From NCBI RefSeq assembly GCF_035818675.1, contig NZ_JAYKZZ010000001.1:62001-126000 (forward strand): 64,000 nucleotides of DNA, given 5' to 3'. Below the pieces are notes generated by a model. It had not been told where the DNA came from, made no database searches, and saw only the letters and a program-made list of their open reading frames with translations. The stretch comes from Parapedobacter flavus. Its GTDB lineage: Bacteria > Bacteroidota > Bacteroidia > Sphingobacteriales > Sphingobacteriaceae. The translations under genes and the position numbers were made by a program. Shown here piece by piece: positions 16,692-24,404 of the stretch. The stretch's first letter is position 1; each line of letters opens with the position of its first letter.

Positions 16692-18281
16692 TCAATAATC
16701 CAAGCCGAACACCGCTTCGGCCAGACCGATTTCATCGGGCGAGTAGGGGAGTGTATATGACAGTCCGAACTCTTCCATTTTCCGACCTGTAGACCGGCCA
16801 ATACAGATGATCTGTTGGCCCGGATCGACCAGGTTATCTACAAAATAAGCCTCCACGTTTGAGGGACTGGTGAAAATCAGCACGTCGGCGTTCGACTTGG
16901 ACACGTTGTTATCGATGCGTGTTTGATAAACGGGGAGGTTGATGACCTTGGTGTCTGCCGTCAACGACTTCTGGATCGTTTCCAGAGAATCTTTGGCACG
17001 CGGAATCAGCACGGTAGTGCCGGCTGCGATTTTGGCAAATTCTCCAGCGATTTCTTCCATGTTGATGCCCAGCCGTTCTCCTGAAAACTCAGGGGCATGG
17101 CCGAATTGGCGAAGCATCTCTTCGGATCCCCGCCCGATGACAGCAAATTTCGTCCGCTTACTCAACCGGGGTTCGAGTTTAAAGAAGTTCTCGATGCCGT
17201 TTTTGCTACCAAAAAAGACCCAGTCTACATACTTGAGGATATAGGGGTCTAATTTATTGATCATCGGGAAAATGCGAATCAGCGAACGGCCTTCCACTTT
17301 GATGTCATGTTTAGCCATGGCACGGTAGAAATAGCTGGCTTCGGACAGGTCGCGCGTGATGAACACATGGCCGGGTAATTTCCGGTCTTGGGCAAATTTA
17401 TTGGCTATCCGGTCGGCAAGGCCGGCCGTGCTCTCGGCAGCCAAGTAGAGGCGATCGGGGAAGTCTTCACTTTCTGCGGCATTGGACGTCCACACTTCAT
17501 AGCGATCACCCTGTTTACGGCAGTAGCAGCCCAGCGGGGCGTGACATCCCGCATCGAAAAGGTTCAGTACTTTGCGTTCTACGGCAATGGTGTCTGCCAC
17601 TGCAGCGTTGTTTATAGACTGCAGCACGTCCGAAAGCTGTGTATCGTTTTCGCGGATTTGTACAGCCAATACCCCCTGTGCCGGGGCCGGTATGACCTCT
17701 ACCGGTGGGAGTTCTTCAACATGGAAGTCGCTAAGGTCTATATTGACGCGGGTAATGCCCGCTTTTGCCAGCATGATGGCATCGAAATTCTCATCACGGA
17801 GTTTCTGAACGCGGCTCAGTACATTACCACGGAGATCGTCAAATTCCAAGTCGGGACGGATAGCTAGCAACTGCGCCTTCCGGCGGTTCGAAGAGGTGCC
17901 TACAATAGCGTTGTGTTTAAGCACCAAGCGCTTCTTAGGGTCAACACAGTCTTTATGGATGATGAGTAACTCCGACGGGTCTTCGCGCGCCGTGACGGCA
18001 GCGATGGTTAGGCCAGGTGGGTGTACCGTAGGAAGGTCTTTATGTGAGTGCACGGCGAGATCGATGCCCCCGTTTAAAAGTTCCTCTTCCAATTCTTTGG
18101 TGAAGAAGCCTTTGCCTTCCAGCTTGTCCAGCCGCAGGTGTTGCACGATGTCGCCCTGGGTCTTGATGACTTTGAGTTCGGCATCCACGCCGATTTCGGC
18201 CAACCGATCTTTCACATAATTGGCTTGCCATAGGGCCAATTCACTCCCGCGGGTACCGATAATGAGCGTACGGTCTACCAT
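16692..18281 (-). CDS. hemC: Fused hydroxymethylbilane synthase and uroporphyrinogen-III synthase
   Basis: 529 residues, about twice a normal HemC. Residues 1-300 are HemC: IIGTRGSELALWQA at the N-terminus and the dipyrromethane-attachment Cys246 in FDAGCHAPLG. Residues about 303-529 look like HemD: GHVFITRDLSEASYFYR, WVFFGSKNGIENFF, and a C-terminal LIFTSPSNVEAYF and ICIGRSTGRKMEE. One polypeptide would therefore polymerise porphobilinogen and close the ring to uroporphyrinogen III. The frame is open to ATG 18329 and TTG 18335, but a -7 promoter element lies at 18333-18340, which would put those codons at or before the transcript start; ATG 18281 gives the family N-terminus. Confidence 0.92.
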   Translation of the reverse strand: MVDRTLIIGTRGSELALWQANYVKDRLAEIGVDAELKVIKTQGDIVQHLRLDKLEGKGFFTKELEEELLNGGIDLAVHSHKDLPTVHPPGLTIAAVTAREDPSELLIIHKDCVDPKKRLVLKHNAIVGTSSNRRKAQLLAIRPDLEFDDLRGNVLSRVQKLRDENFDAIMLAKAGITRVNIDLSDFHVEELPPVEVIPAPAQGVLAVQIRENDTQLSDVLQSINNAAVADTIAVERKVLNLFDAGCHAPLGCYCRKQGDRYEVWTSNAAESEDFPDRLYLAAESTAGLADRIANKFAQDRKLPGHVFITRDLSEASYFYRAMAKHDIKVEGRSLIRIFPMINKLDPYILKYVDWVFFGSKNGIENFFKLEPRLSKRTKFAVIGRGSEEMLRQFGHAPEFSGERLGINMEEIAGEFAKIAAGTTVLIPRAKDSLETIQKSLTADTKVINLPVYQTRIDNNVSKSNADVLIFTSPSNVEAYFVDNLVDPGQQIICIGRSTGRKMEEFGLSYTLPYSPDEIGLAEAVFGLDY

Positions 18282-18332
18282 TTTCGCAAGGGTAGGGGCC
18301 GTTTTAGTCAGGGGTTCATCTGTTAGCATACA

Positions 18333-18364
18333 CAAACTTAGATAAATTAGCTTTTATATGCAAT
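18333..18364 (-). promoter_or_regulatory. Promoter of hemCD
   Basis: Minus-strand -7 element TAAGTTTG at 18333-18340 matches TAnnTTTG; ATTG at 18361-18364 (one base from TTTG) lies 20 bp upstream as the -33 element. Predicted start near 18328, about 47 nt before ATG 18281. One arm of a 14-bp inverted repeat overlaps the spacer and the -33 element. Confidence 0.6.
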
Positions 18365-18390
18365 TTAACCTGCTTTTGCATATAAAAGCT
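18349..18390. repeat. 14-bp perfect inverted repeat over the hemCD promoter, candidate operator
   Basis: AGCTTTTATATGCA at 18349-18362 and its exact reverse complement TGCATATAAAAGCT at 18377-18390, separated by 14 bp. The proximal arm covers part of the promoter spacer and touches the -33 element of hemCD; the distal arm is further upstream. It lies outside the predicted transcript, so a protein-binding role is more likely than an RNA hairpin (inference). Confidence 0.75.
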
Positions 18391-18458
18391 ATTTGTCGAT
18401 CTCTTCGCTGCCATAAAAAAACTTTTTAAATCTGCGAAAACTTAATGAATATAAGACG

Positions 18459-18505
18459 TTATCCGAACGGATAAGTTAAAAGATTGCACGTTTCGGATAA
18501 CCGAA
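18459..18505. repeat. Short dyads downstream of hemA
   Basis: A palindrome TTATCCG-AA-CGGATAA at 18459-18474, and 17 bp further on TTCGG-ATAA-CCGAA at 18492-18505, sharing the CGGATAA core. They lie between the hemA stop and the hemCD promoter. Neither is followed by a clear T-run on the minus strand, so termination is uncertain. Confidence 0.55.
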
Positions 18506-18510
18506 GTGGG

Positions 18511-19752
18511 TCAATGGGTGTCCGAATGGTTCGTCTTCACCAAAATATCCTTGGCCATCACCATGGGTACTTTGATGTATTTTTTTTCCATATAATCAAT
18601 TACCTTTTCGAGCACTGCCCTTGAATTGGCATCCAGTCCGCTTACTTCGTTGGCGAACACCTCATTGAGTGCGAAGGAACGTATTTCTTTTACTTTCTCG
18701 GGTACTTCACGCATGGCCAGTTCTACACGGCGCTGTTTAAGCATGGGCAGGAAGTCGCGGATATTCTCGGCGATGATTTGCTCAGCATGGACCAATTCAT
18801 CGTAACGTTCCTGCAGGTTTTTGGATGCGATGGCCTGCAGACCGCTTACTTCGATATAATGTGCCGGATACGTTTCCAATACCTCAGGGTGGACATCATT
18901 GGGAATAGCCAAATCGACAATTACTTTCCGATCGGTTTCGCCATGGAGGAGCGATTGGTAGAGTTGCTTATCGATAATTGCTTCAGGCGATCCGGTGCAG
19001 GTAATCAGGATGTCGAACCCTCCTTTATAATAAGGAAGCTCGCTCAGCGGGTACGCGTCAGCATTTAATTCGGCACTGAGGGCCCGTGCATTCTCAAGCG
19101 TGCGGTTGAACACCACGAAATTGGAAAACCGGTGTTTCAATAAGTATTTGGCAATGTTCTGGTTGGTTTCGCCGGCTCCGACAATGAGGATACGGGGATT
19201 ATCTTCCAGTTTGATTTCGCGCAATTTGCGATAAGCGAGCGAAACCACTGACACCGGATTCCGGGATATGCGCGTATGGGTGTACACCTCTTTAGCTGTT
19301 TTAACGAGTCTATCCATCACCATCCGGAGGAAATCGCCGGTGAAACCACTCTGTCGGCAACGCTCATATGCCTTGCGCACCTGCGCGAGGATTTCTTTTT
19401 CGCCTACGACCAAGCTTTCCAATGAGCACGACATCCGGAGCAGGTGGTTCAGTGCGTCGAGGCCCTCGTAGGTGTTTACCTGGCCTAAGAAGCACTCCAA
19501 TTGCTCGGAAGGAACGCAAAAGTTGAGCTTGTGCATGAATTCCTTAATGAATAAGGGTGTCAATTCGTGCGCACCATAAAACACAAATTCCACGCGGTTG
19601 CAGGTGCCTACATAAAAAATTTCGGGAATGTCAAAGCTGTTCTTCAGGTTAATCAGCCGGCTCTCCAACTCTTCGTTACAAATCACAAGGTTTCCTAAAT
19701 CCTTAAGATCCACGTGCTTGTGGGTAAATGCTATGACTTTAAGATTCTTCAA
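18511..19752 (-). CDS. hemA: Glutamyl-tRNA reductase
   Basis: First enzyme of the C5 tetrapyrrole pathway: reduces glutamyl-tRNA(Glu) to glutamate-1-semialdehyde with NADPH. The catalytic Cys51 is in YVGTCNRVEF; the NADPH domain has ILIVGAGETNQNIAKYL; the C-terminal dimerisation helix follows. 413 residues from TTG 19752, giving MKNLKVIAFTHKH. The frame extends to TTG 19785, but that codon is part of an exact -7 promoter element, so it cannot be transcribed from it; AAGGGAG lies 12 nt before TTG 19752. No ATG start is available. Confidence 0.93.
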   Translation of the reverse strand: MKNLKVIAFTHKHVDLKDLGNLVICNEELESRLINLKNSFDIPEIFYVGTCNRVEFVFYGAHELTPLFIKEFMHKLNFCVPSEQLECFLGQVNTYEGLDALNHLLRMSCSLESLVVGEKEILAQVRKAYERCRQSGFTGDFLRMVMDRLVKTAKEVYTHTRISRNPVSVVSLAYRKLREIKLEDNPRILIVGAGETNQNIAKYLLKHRFSNFVVFNRTLENARALSAELNADAYPLSELPYYKGGFDILITCTGSPEAIIDKQLYQSLLHGETDRKVIVDLAIPNDVHPEVLETYPAHYIEVSGLQAIASKNLQERYDELVHAEQIIAENIRDFLPMLKQRRVELAMREVPEKVKEIRSFALNEVFANEVSGLDANSRAVLEKVIDYMEKKYIKVPMVMAKDILVKTNHSDTH

Positions 19753-19782
19753 GGCTGTACTATGCTCCCTTAATTTCGGTAG

Positions 19783-19790
19783 CAAAAGTA
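19783..19790 (-). promoter_or_regulatory. -7 promoter element of hemA
   Basis: TACTTTTG on the minus strand fits TAnnTTTG. No convincing TTTG is found at the -33 spacing. Predicted transcription start near 19778, about 26 nt before TTG 19752. Confidence 0.5.
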
Positions 19791-19930
19791 CAACATCTCA
19801 TATCTGACCACTGTCAGAACTGTGTAAAACACAGATATTTAGAATGGTTATAAATAAACCTGTTCTGCTTTCGATTCCATGTTAAATTGCTTGCCATTGC
19901 AAGTCGATTGCAATACCTTAGCGGCCGCGT

Positions 19931-21142
19931 ATGATAGTTAGTGAACAGCCTTTGCTCAGAAATAGTTTTTTCTTCTTATTATTTATAGCCGTTTTCGGTG
20001 CATCATGCACCTCAGCCGAAAAAAAGCGTGTCCGTGCCGAGCGTAAACAACACGACCGCGACAGCTTGGCGTTGGTGTATAACCCCGCCAAGGCCGATGA
20101 CCGGTTGGATGCATTCATGCAGCGGTTGCACAGCCGATCGGGCTTTAATGGAAATGTGTTGATTGCAAAAAAAGGGAAAATCCTTTACCAAAATGCCTTT
20201 GGCTGGGCAGATTACCTGATGCGCGATAGTTTGGAAATCGACTCGCAGTTTGAATTGGCGTCGGTATCCAAGCCGCTCACCGCAACCGGCATACTGCGAT
20301 TGGTCGAAGCGGGAACCATCAAGCTTGACCAGACGGTGGATGAGTTTTTTCCTGATTTTCCTTACCCGGATATAACCATTAAGTTGTTGCTTACGCACCG
20401 GTCGGGATTAACGAATTACCTTTATTTTACCGACAAGAAAGAAATCTGGGCTGACAAACGTAAAGGGATGACCAATGCCGATGTGATGGCGCTGTTGGCA
20501 AAGCACAAGCCCGCCAAGTATGCAAACCCTGATGTACGATTCTTCTACAACAACACCAATTACATGGTCTTGGCAGCTATCATCGAAAAAGTGACGGGCC
20601 AGGATTTTGCCGTATATATGAAAGAAAACGTATTTGGGCCCGCCGGTATGAAGCATACCGCGGTATACTCGAAGGCGGTATACGAAAAGATTCCTACCGG
20701 TGTGATTGGGCACGACAAGGTATGGCGCCGCTCGGTGGTGCAGAATTTCCAGGATGGCCCCGTTGGCGACAAGGGCATATACAGCACGGTTCGGGATCTC
20801 TACCTGTTTGACCGCGCGTTGCGCGACGGACGCCTACTTAAGCCGGAGACACTCGATTCGGCCTATGCCGGCTACAGCAAGCCTACAAAAAGCGTATTCA
20901 ATTACGGTTTTGGATGGCGTACCTATGAAACGGACAACCATCAAGTGGTGTACCATACCGGCTGGTGGCACGGCTTCCGCAACATTTACGTGCGAGACAT
21001 CACCAGTGATGTTACCATTGTGTTACTCGCCAATCTCGCCAATGGAAGCCTACTCCACTTGGATGAGCTCTACCATATACTGGATATACCGGTTATCCGC
21101 CGGGGCGCCTATTCGTCGGAAGGGGAATATATGGCGGAATAG
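19931..21142 (+). CDS. Serine hydrolase (beta-lactamase/class C family) lipoprotein
   Basis: 403 residues. The N-terminus FFFLLFIAVFGASC is a lipoprotein signal with Cys27 as the lipidated residue. The class-C fold has the nucleophile SVSK (ELASVSKPLTATG), the Tyr motif FFYNNTNYMVLAAI, and YHTGWWHGF as the third motif. It sits at the outer membrane or periplasm and could be a D-Ala peptidase, esterase or similar; a true beta-lactamase role cannot be read from sequence. No operon partner is obvious, since the CoA-binding gene 17 bp downstream has its own -7 element. Confidence 0.9.
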   Translation: MIVSEQPLLRNSFFFLLFIAVFGASCTSAEKKRVRAERKQHDRDSLALVYNPAKADDRLDAFMQRLHSRSGFNGNVLIAKKGKILYQNAFGWADYLMRDSLEIDSQFELASVSKPLTATGILRLVEAGTIKLDQTVDEFFPDFPYPDITIKLLLTHRSGLTNYLYFTDKKEIWADKRKGMTNADVMALLAKHKPAKYANPDVRFFYNNTNYMVLAAIIEKVTGQDFAVYMKENVFGPAGMKHTAVYSKAVYEKIPTGVIGHDKVWRRSVVQNFQDGPVGDKGIYSTVRDLYLFDRALRDGRLLKPETLDSAYAGYSKPTKSVFNYGFGWRTYETDNHQVVYHTGWWHGFRNIYVRDITSDVTIVLLANLANGSLLHLDELYHILDIPVIRRGAYSSEGEYMAE

Positions 21143-21145
21143 CTG

Positions 21146-21153
21146 TACCTTTG
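21146..21153 (+). promoter_or_regulatory. -7 promoter element, near-leaderless CoA-binding gene
   Basis: TACCTTTG fits TAnnTTTG and ends 6 nt before the ATG at 21160. Transcription would begin about 2-3 nt before that ATG, or about 8 nt before the second Met codon at 21166. No -33 TTTG is evident. Confidence 0.45.
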
Positions 21154-21159
21154 TAAAGC

Positions 21160-21531
21160 ATGGCTATGGAAAACAAGAAAACATTGATTTTGGGTGCCAC
21201 GACCAATCCGGGCCGGTATGCGTATTTGGCAGCCCATCGGTTGGTCGCTGCCGGCCATGATATCGTCAACATCGGGATAAAGAAGGGTGATTCTGCCGGG
21301 GTGGAAATACAACGTGCCGGTGAGGTTATTCCGGATATCGATACCGTAACGCTCTATATCGGTCCGCAGCGGCAGCCTGAATACTACGATTATATTTTAG
21401 CCACCCAGCCTAAGCGTGTCATCTTCAATCCGGGTACGGAAAACCCGGAACTTGAATCGTTGGCGCAACAACAGGGCATCGAGGTAATCCGCGCCTGTAC
21501 ATTGGTGCTATTGAGCACTGGGCAGTATTGA
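21160..21531 (+). CDS. CoA-binding domain protein (YccU-like)
   Basis: 123 residues, a single Rossmann-like CoA-binding domain: KKTLILGATTNPGRYAYLAAHRL at the nucleotide site, then VIPDIDTVTLYIGP, RVIFNPGTENPEL and IEVIRACTLVLL, the usual C-terminal Cys motif. Physiological role unknown; related small proteins bind CoA. Start at ATG 21160 or 21166. The 3' end overlaps the convergent GNAT gene by 24 bp. Confidence 0.88.
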   Translation: MAMENKKTLILGATTNPGRYAYLAAHRLVAAGHDIVNIGIKKGDSAGVEIQRAGEVIPDIDTVTLYIGPQRQPEYYDYILATQPKRVIFNPGTENPELESLAQQQGIEVIRACTLVLLSTGQY

Positions 21532-22023
21532 TTTTTCATACGCCTTTCTCGGGCTCCCACGGAAATACACCTCACCGCAATAGACGTATCCCATCGATTC
21601 AAAAATCCGCAACATCGCCGAGTTATCGTAATTCGTATCCGCTTTGATGCTGTATATGTTTTTCTTCAGGGCAAATGCTTCGATGTGCTTCATTAGCTGC
21701 TTGGCCAGCCCTTTACCGAGGTGGTCTTTAGAAACCGCAACGCGGTGGAACACCACGAAGTCACCCTCAGTTAGCCACTCCCCTTCGATCGTTGCGTATG
21801 CAGGTTCGTCGTTGATCATTATGGCACAATAACCGGCAATGGTTTCGCCTTCGGCCAGTACAAACCCTGTGCCTGCGCCTATGTCATTGCGCAAGACCTC
21901 CGGGTTGGGGTAGCCATCCTGCCATTGGTTGCTACCATCTTCTTTCCGCCGGGCGATTGCGTATTGAAAGATTTCCCATAGTTGCGGCAAATCATCAGGT
22001 TGTGCTTTTCTAAATGTATACAT
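21508..22023 (-). CDS. GNAT-family N-acetyltransferase
   Basis: 171 residues. GNAT fold: N-terminal YTFRKAQPDDLPQLWEIF, and acetyl-CoA loop motif A, VAVSKDHLGKGLAKQLMKHIEAFA (the RxxGxG/A site is KDHLGKGLA). NYDNSAMLRIFESMGYVYCGEVYF forms the C-terminal part. Substrate unknown. It follows the LLM oxidoreductase by 15 nt on the same strand, so the two probably form an operon. Confidence 0.9.
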   Translation of the reverse strand: MYTFRKAQPDDLPQLWEIFQYAIARRKEDGSNQWQDGYPNPEVLRNDIGAGTGFVLAEGETIAGYCAIMINDEPAYATIEGEWLTEGDFVVFHRVAVSKDHLGKGLAKQLMKHIEAFALKKNIYSIKADTNYDNSAMLRIFESMGYVYCGEVYFRGSPRKAYEKSILPSAQ

Positions 22024-22038
22024 CCAAGTTCCTCGTTT

Positions 22039-23061
22039 TTAACGCCAACCCAGTCCCGGCGCCACATGCTCCAAAATGGCGGATAGCACGTGCACGTTAT
22101 ATTCAACCCCAAGCGTATTGGGTATCGTGAGCAGCAACGTATCCGCTTCTTGAATGGCCTCGTCTTGAGCCAGCTCCTCGATCAGTCGATCCGGCTCTGC
22201 AGCGTAACTGCGCCCGAAAATGGTGCGTTTGTCATTTTCAATGATCCCGATTTTATCTCGCCGACTGGCTTCCTGACCGAAATAATAATGGTCTTGCTCG
22301 TTTACCAGTGCAAAAATGGATCGGCTTACCGAAACCCTCGGTTCGCGCTGGTGCCCGGCTTTTTTCCACGCTTCTTTATACATCCTGATCTGCTCGGCCT
22401 GCTGTATGTGGAATGGCTTGCCGCTCTCGTCGTATTTCAAGGTAGAGCTTTGGAGATTCATGCCATGCTCGGCCGCCCAAACGGCGGTTGCGTTAGAAGC
22501 GGCGCCCCACCAAATGCGTTCGTGTAGTCCTTCGGCGTGTGGTTCCAGTCGCAATAGGCCCGGCGGGTTCGGAAACATCGGGTTCGGGTTGGGCTGGGCA
22601 AACCCAATGCCTTTGAGGCGCTCCAGAAATTCCAACCCTTTACGGCGCCCCATATCGGCGTCGGTTTCGCCTTCGACCAGTTCGTAACCGAAATAGCGCC
22701 AACCATCGATGACCTGTTCGGGCGACCCCCTGCTGATGCCCAATTGCAGACGCCCCTCGGAAATCAAATCGGCCGCTCCGGCGTCTTCCACCATATATAG
22801 CGGGTTTTCATACCGCATATCGATAACACCGGTTCCTATCTCTATATGGCTTGTTTTAGCGCCGATGGCTGCAAGCAAGGGGAACGGCGATGCCAGCTGG
22901 GCCGCAAAATGATGCACCCTGAAATAAGCGCCATCAAGGCCGATTTCTTCAGCGGCAACTGCCAAATCAATAGACTGCAGCAAGGTGTCGCTTGCTGTGC
23001 GGGTATGGTAGGCCGGGTGGTTGGACCAATGCCCAAACGATAAAAATCCTATTTTCTTCAT
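22039..23061 (-). CDS. LLM-class (luciferase-like) flavin-dependent oxidoreductase
   Basis: 340 residues. A luciferase-like TIM barrel: IGFLSFGHWSN at the N-terminus, LDGAYFRVHHFA, IEIGTGVIDMRYENP, AAGAADLISEGRLQLGISRGSP (the typical flavin/substrate loop), and WWGAASNATAVWAA. It likely uses FMN or F420-like reduced flavin with oxygen; the substrate is not evident. Promoter at 23072-23079. A GNAT gene follows in the same transcript. Confidence 0.9.
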   Translation of the reverse strand: MKKIGFLSFGHWSNHPAYHTRTASDTLLQSIDLAVAAEEIGLDGAYFRVHHFAAQLASPFPLLAAIGAKTSHIEIGTGVIDMRYENPLYMVEDAGAADLISEGRLQLGISRGSPEQVIDGWRYFGYELVEGETDADMGRRKGLEFLERLKGIGFAQPNPNPMFPNPPGLLRLEPHAEGLHERIWWGAASNATAVWAAEHGMNLQSSTLKYDESGKPFHIQQAEQIRMYKEAWKKAGHQREPRVSVSRSIFALVNEQDHYYFGQEASRRDKIGIIENDKRTIFGRSYAAEPDRLIEELAQDEAIQEADTLLLTIPNTLGVEYNVHVLSAILEHVAPGLGWR

Positions 23062-23071
23062 AGCTTATTTG

Positions 23072-23079
23072 CAAAGGTA
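23072..23079 (-). promoter_or_regulatory. -7 promoter element of the LLM gene
   Basis: TACCTTTG on the minus strand fits TAnnTTTG; the ATG at 23061 is about 10 nt from its end, predicting a leader of only 6-7 nt. No -33 match is seen. Confidence 0.45.
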
Positions 23080-23238
23080 GCGATTCAAAATCATACATTT
23101 TCTGCATGGATTCTTGCCGGTTTCCGGAGTCTCGACCCGTACGGATATGAAGCCTGGTGGACCGCCGAAAGTTATGGGTTAAGATTATATTTTCGGTACG
23201 ACGACAGACTTCGGCTACATCACATTTGCATTTTCCAG

Positions 23239-23256
23239 CAAAATAACGTTGCTTTG
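23239..23256. promoter_or_regulatory. Candidate LacI-family operator upstream of the lacI-type gene
   Basis: CAAAATAACGTTGCTTTG is an imperfect dyad centred on AACGTT, with CAAA and TTTG at the ends, 21 bp before the regulator's ATG. The same AACGTT core recurs before GH88. This suggests autoregulation (inference). Confidence 0.5.
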
Positions 23257-23277
23257 GCAGCAAGCTGATTATACAAG

Positions 23278-24321
23278 ATGACACCGAAGAAGCCGAAATC
23301 AGAAAATAGCATTGTAGACATTGCGAAGGCACTGGGGATATCCCCGGCTACCGTATCCAGGGCGCTCAACGACAACCCACGGATCAGTGAGGCCACGCGG
23401 CAGCGGGTGAAAGCAATGGCCAAGGAAATGGGGTACCGGCACAACAGCATGGCATCTTCGCTACGTAACCGTCGCTCTAACATCATCGGGCTGATCGTGC
23501 CCCGTATATCGATGTACTTCCATGCCTTTTTCATTACGGCATTGCAACGTCAGCTACAGTCGGCTGGCTATAACCTCATGATATGCCAGTCCAACGATTC
23601 CGTGAGCTTGGAAAAGGAATTGGCCAATACGCTGTATTCGGCCCGGGTGGATGCCCTGGTGGTCTCGCTGGCTTTGTACACGGAAGACACGGCCCATTTC
23701 GAGGGGTTTCTCCAACAAGGTATACCGTTGGTGTTTTACGACCGGGTACCCTTGGGGTATGACACCTCTGCCTATATTGTGAAAGGCGATGATTACCGCG
23801 GAGGGTTGTTGGCGGGCAACCACCTGATACAGGCGGGATGCCGGCGGATTGCATACATCAGCGGCCCACAGACCTGCAGTATCTACCGCGAACGTACGCA
23901 GGGGTTTGCCGACGCACTGGCGAAGGAAGGGGTGTCATTGCGGGATGAATGGATTTACCATCAGGAGCTGACAGCAGAAAACGCTTGGAGCAGCTTAAGG
24001 CGGATATTCGACGGTGCGGAACAACCCGATGGATTGTTCGCAGCCAATGATACCACTGCTATTGCCGCTGTGGAGTTTGCCCGCGAGCGCGGTATCTGTA
24101 TTCCTGAGCGCTTAAAGATAATCGGTTATTCCAATGACCCGAGGGCAGCCATCATCTCTCCCCCGATTACGTCGATTGAACAATATCCCAATGCCATGGC
24201 CGATAAAGTAGCGCAAACGCTTATCGGTGCCTTGCAAGGTACTACCAATCGATTTGGCGTAACTACGCTGGGTGAACCGCTGGTGTGCCCGGTCGATCTG
24301 GTCAGGCGGATGACGACGTAG
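23278..24321 (+). CDS. LacI-family transcriptional regulator
   Basis: 347 residues. N-terminal helix-turn-helix IVDIAKALGISPATVSRALNDNPRISEATRQRV with hinge, then a periplasmic-binding-like effector domain (VDALVVSLALYTED, PLVFYDRV, GGLLAGNHLIQAGCRRIAYISGP, DGLFAANDTTAIAAVEFARERG, ITSIEQYP). It presumably binds a sugar-derived ligand. It precedes the GH88 gene by 83 bp on the same strand, and operator-like dyads lie before both genes, so it probably controls itself and GH88. Confidence 0.94.
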   Translation: MTPKKPKSENSIVDIAKALGISPATVSRALNDNPRISEATRQRVKAMAKEMGYRHNSMASSLRNRRSNIIGLIVPRISMYFHAFFITALQRQLQSAGYNLMICQSNDSVSLEKELANTLYSARVDALVVSLALYTEDTAHFEGFLQQGIPLVFYDRVPLGYDTSAYIVKGDDYRGGLLAGNHLIQAGCRRIAYISGPQTCSIYRERTQGFADALAKEGVSLRDEWIYHQELTAENAWSSLRRIFDGAEQPDGLFAANDTTAIAAVEFARERGICIPERLKIIGYSNDPRAAIISPPITSIEQYPNAMADKVAQTLIGALQGTTNRFGVTTLGEPLVCPVDLVRRMTT

Positions 24322-24340
24322 GCGGGGGCGAGGTTGTTGA

Positions 24341-24355
24341 GGTAAACGTTTGCAC
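24341..24355. promoter_or_regulatory. Candidate LacI-family operator overlapping the GH88 -33 element
   Basis: GGTAAACGTTTGCAC contains the perfect palindrome AAACGTTT (24344-24351) and fits the common LacI-family pattern TGnAAACGTTTnCA at most positions. It covers the TTTG -33 element (24349-24352), so a bound repressor would block the promoter. Confidence 0.65.
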
Positions 24356-24380
24356 ATGTCGTTCCAAAAGTATATTTTTG
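24349..24380 (+). promoter_or_regulatory. Bacteroidota-type promoter of the GH88 gene
   Basis: -33 element TTTG at 24349-24352, a 20-bp spacer, and -7 element TATTTTTG at 24373-24380: both consensus. Predicted start near 24385, 20 nt before the ATG at 24405. Confidence 0.72.
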
Positions 24381-24404
24381 AGCGCTGACAACATTAATAG
24401 ACTC

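Noticed and set aside
18282..18335. Longer hemCD start at ATG 18329 or TTG 18335
   Set aside because: Both are at or inside the promoter's start region; residues added are not typical of HemC.
24285..24404. Upstream start of GH88 at 24285
   Set aside because: It overlaps the end of the lacI-type gene and precedes the promoter; the lipobox fixes ATG 24405.
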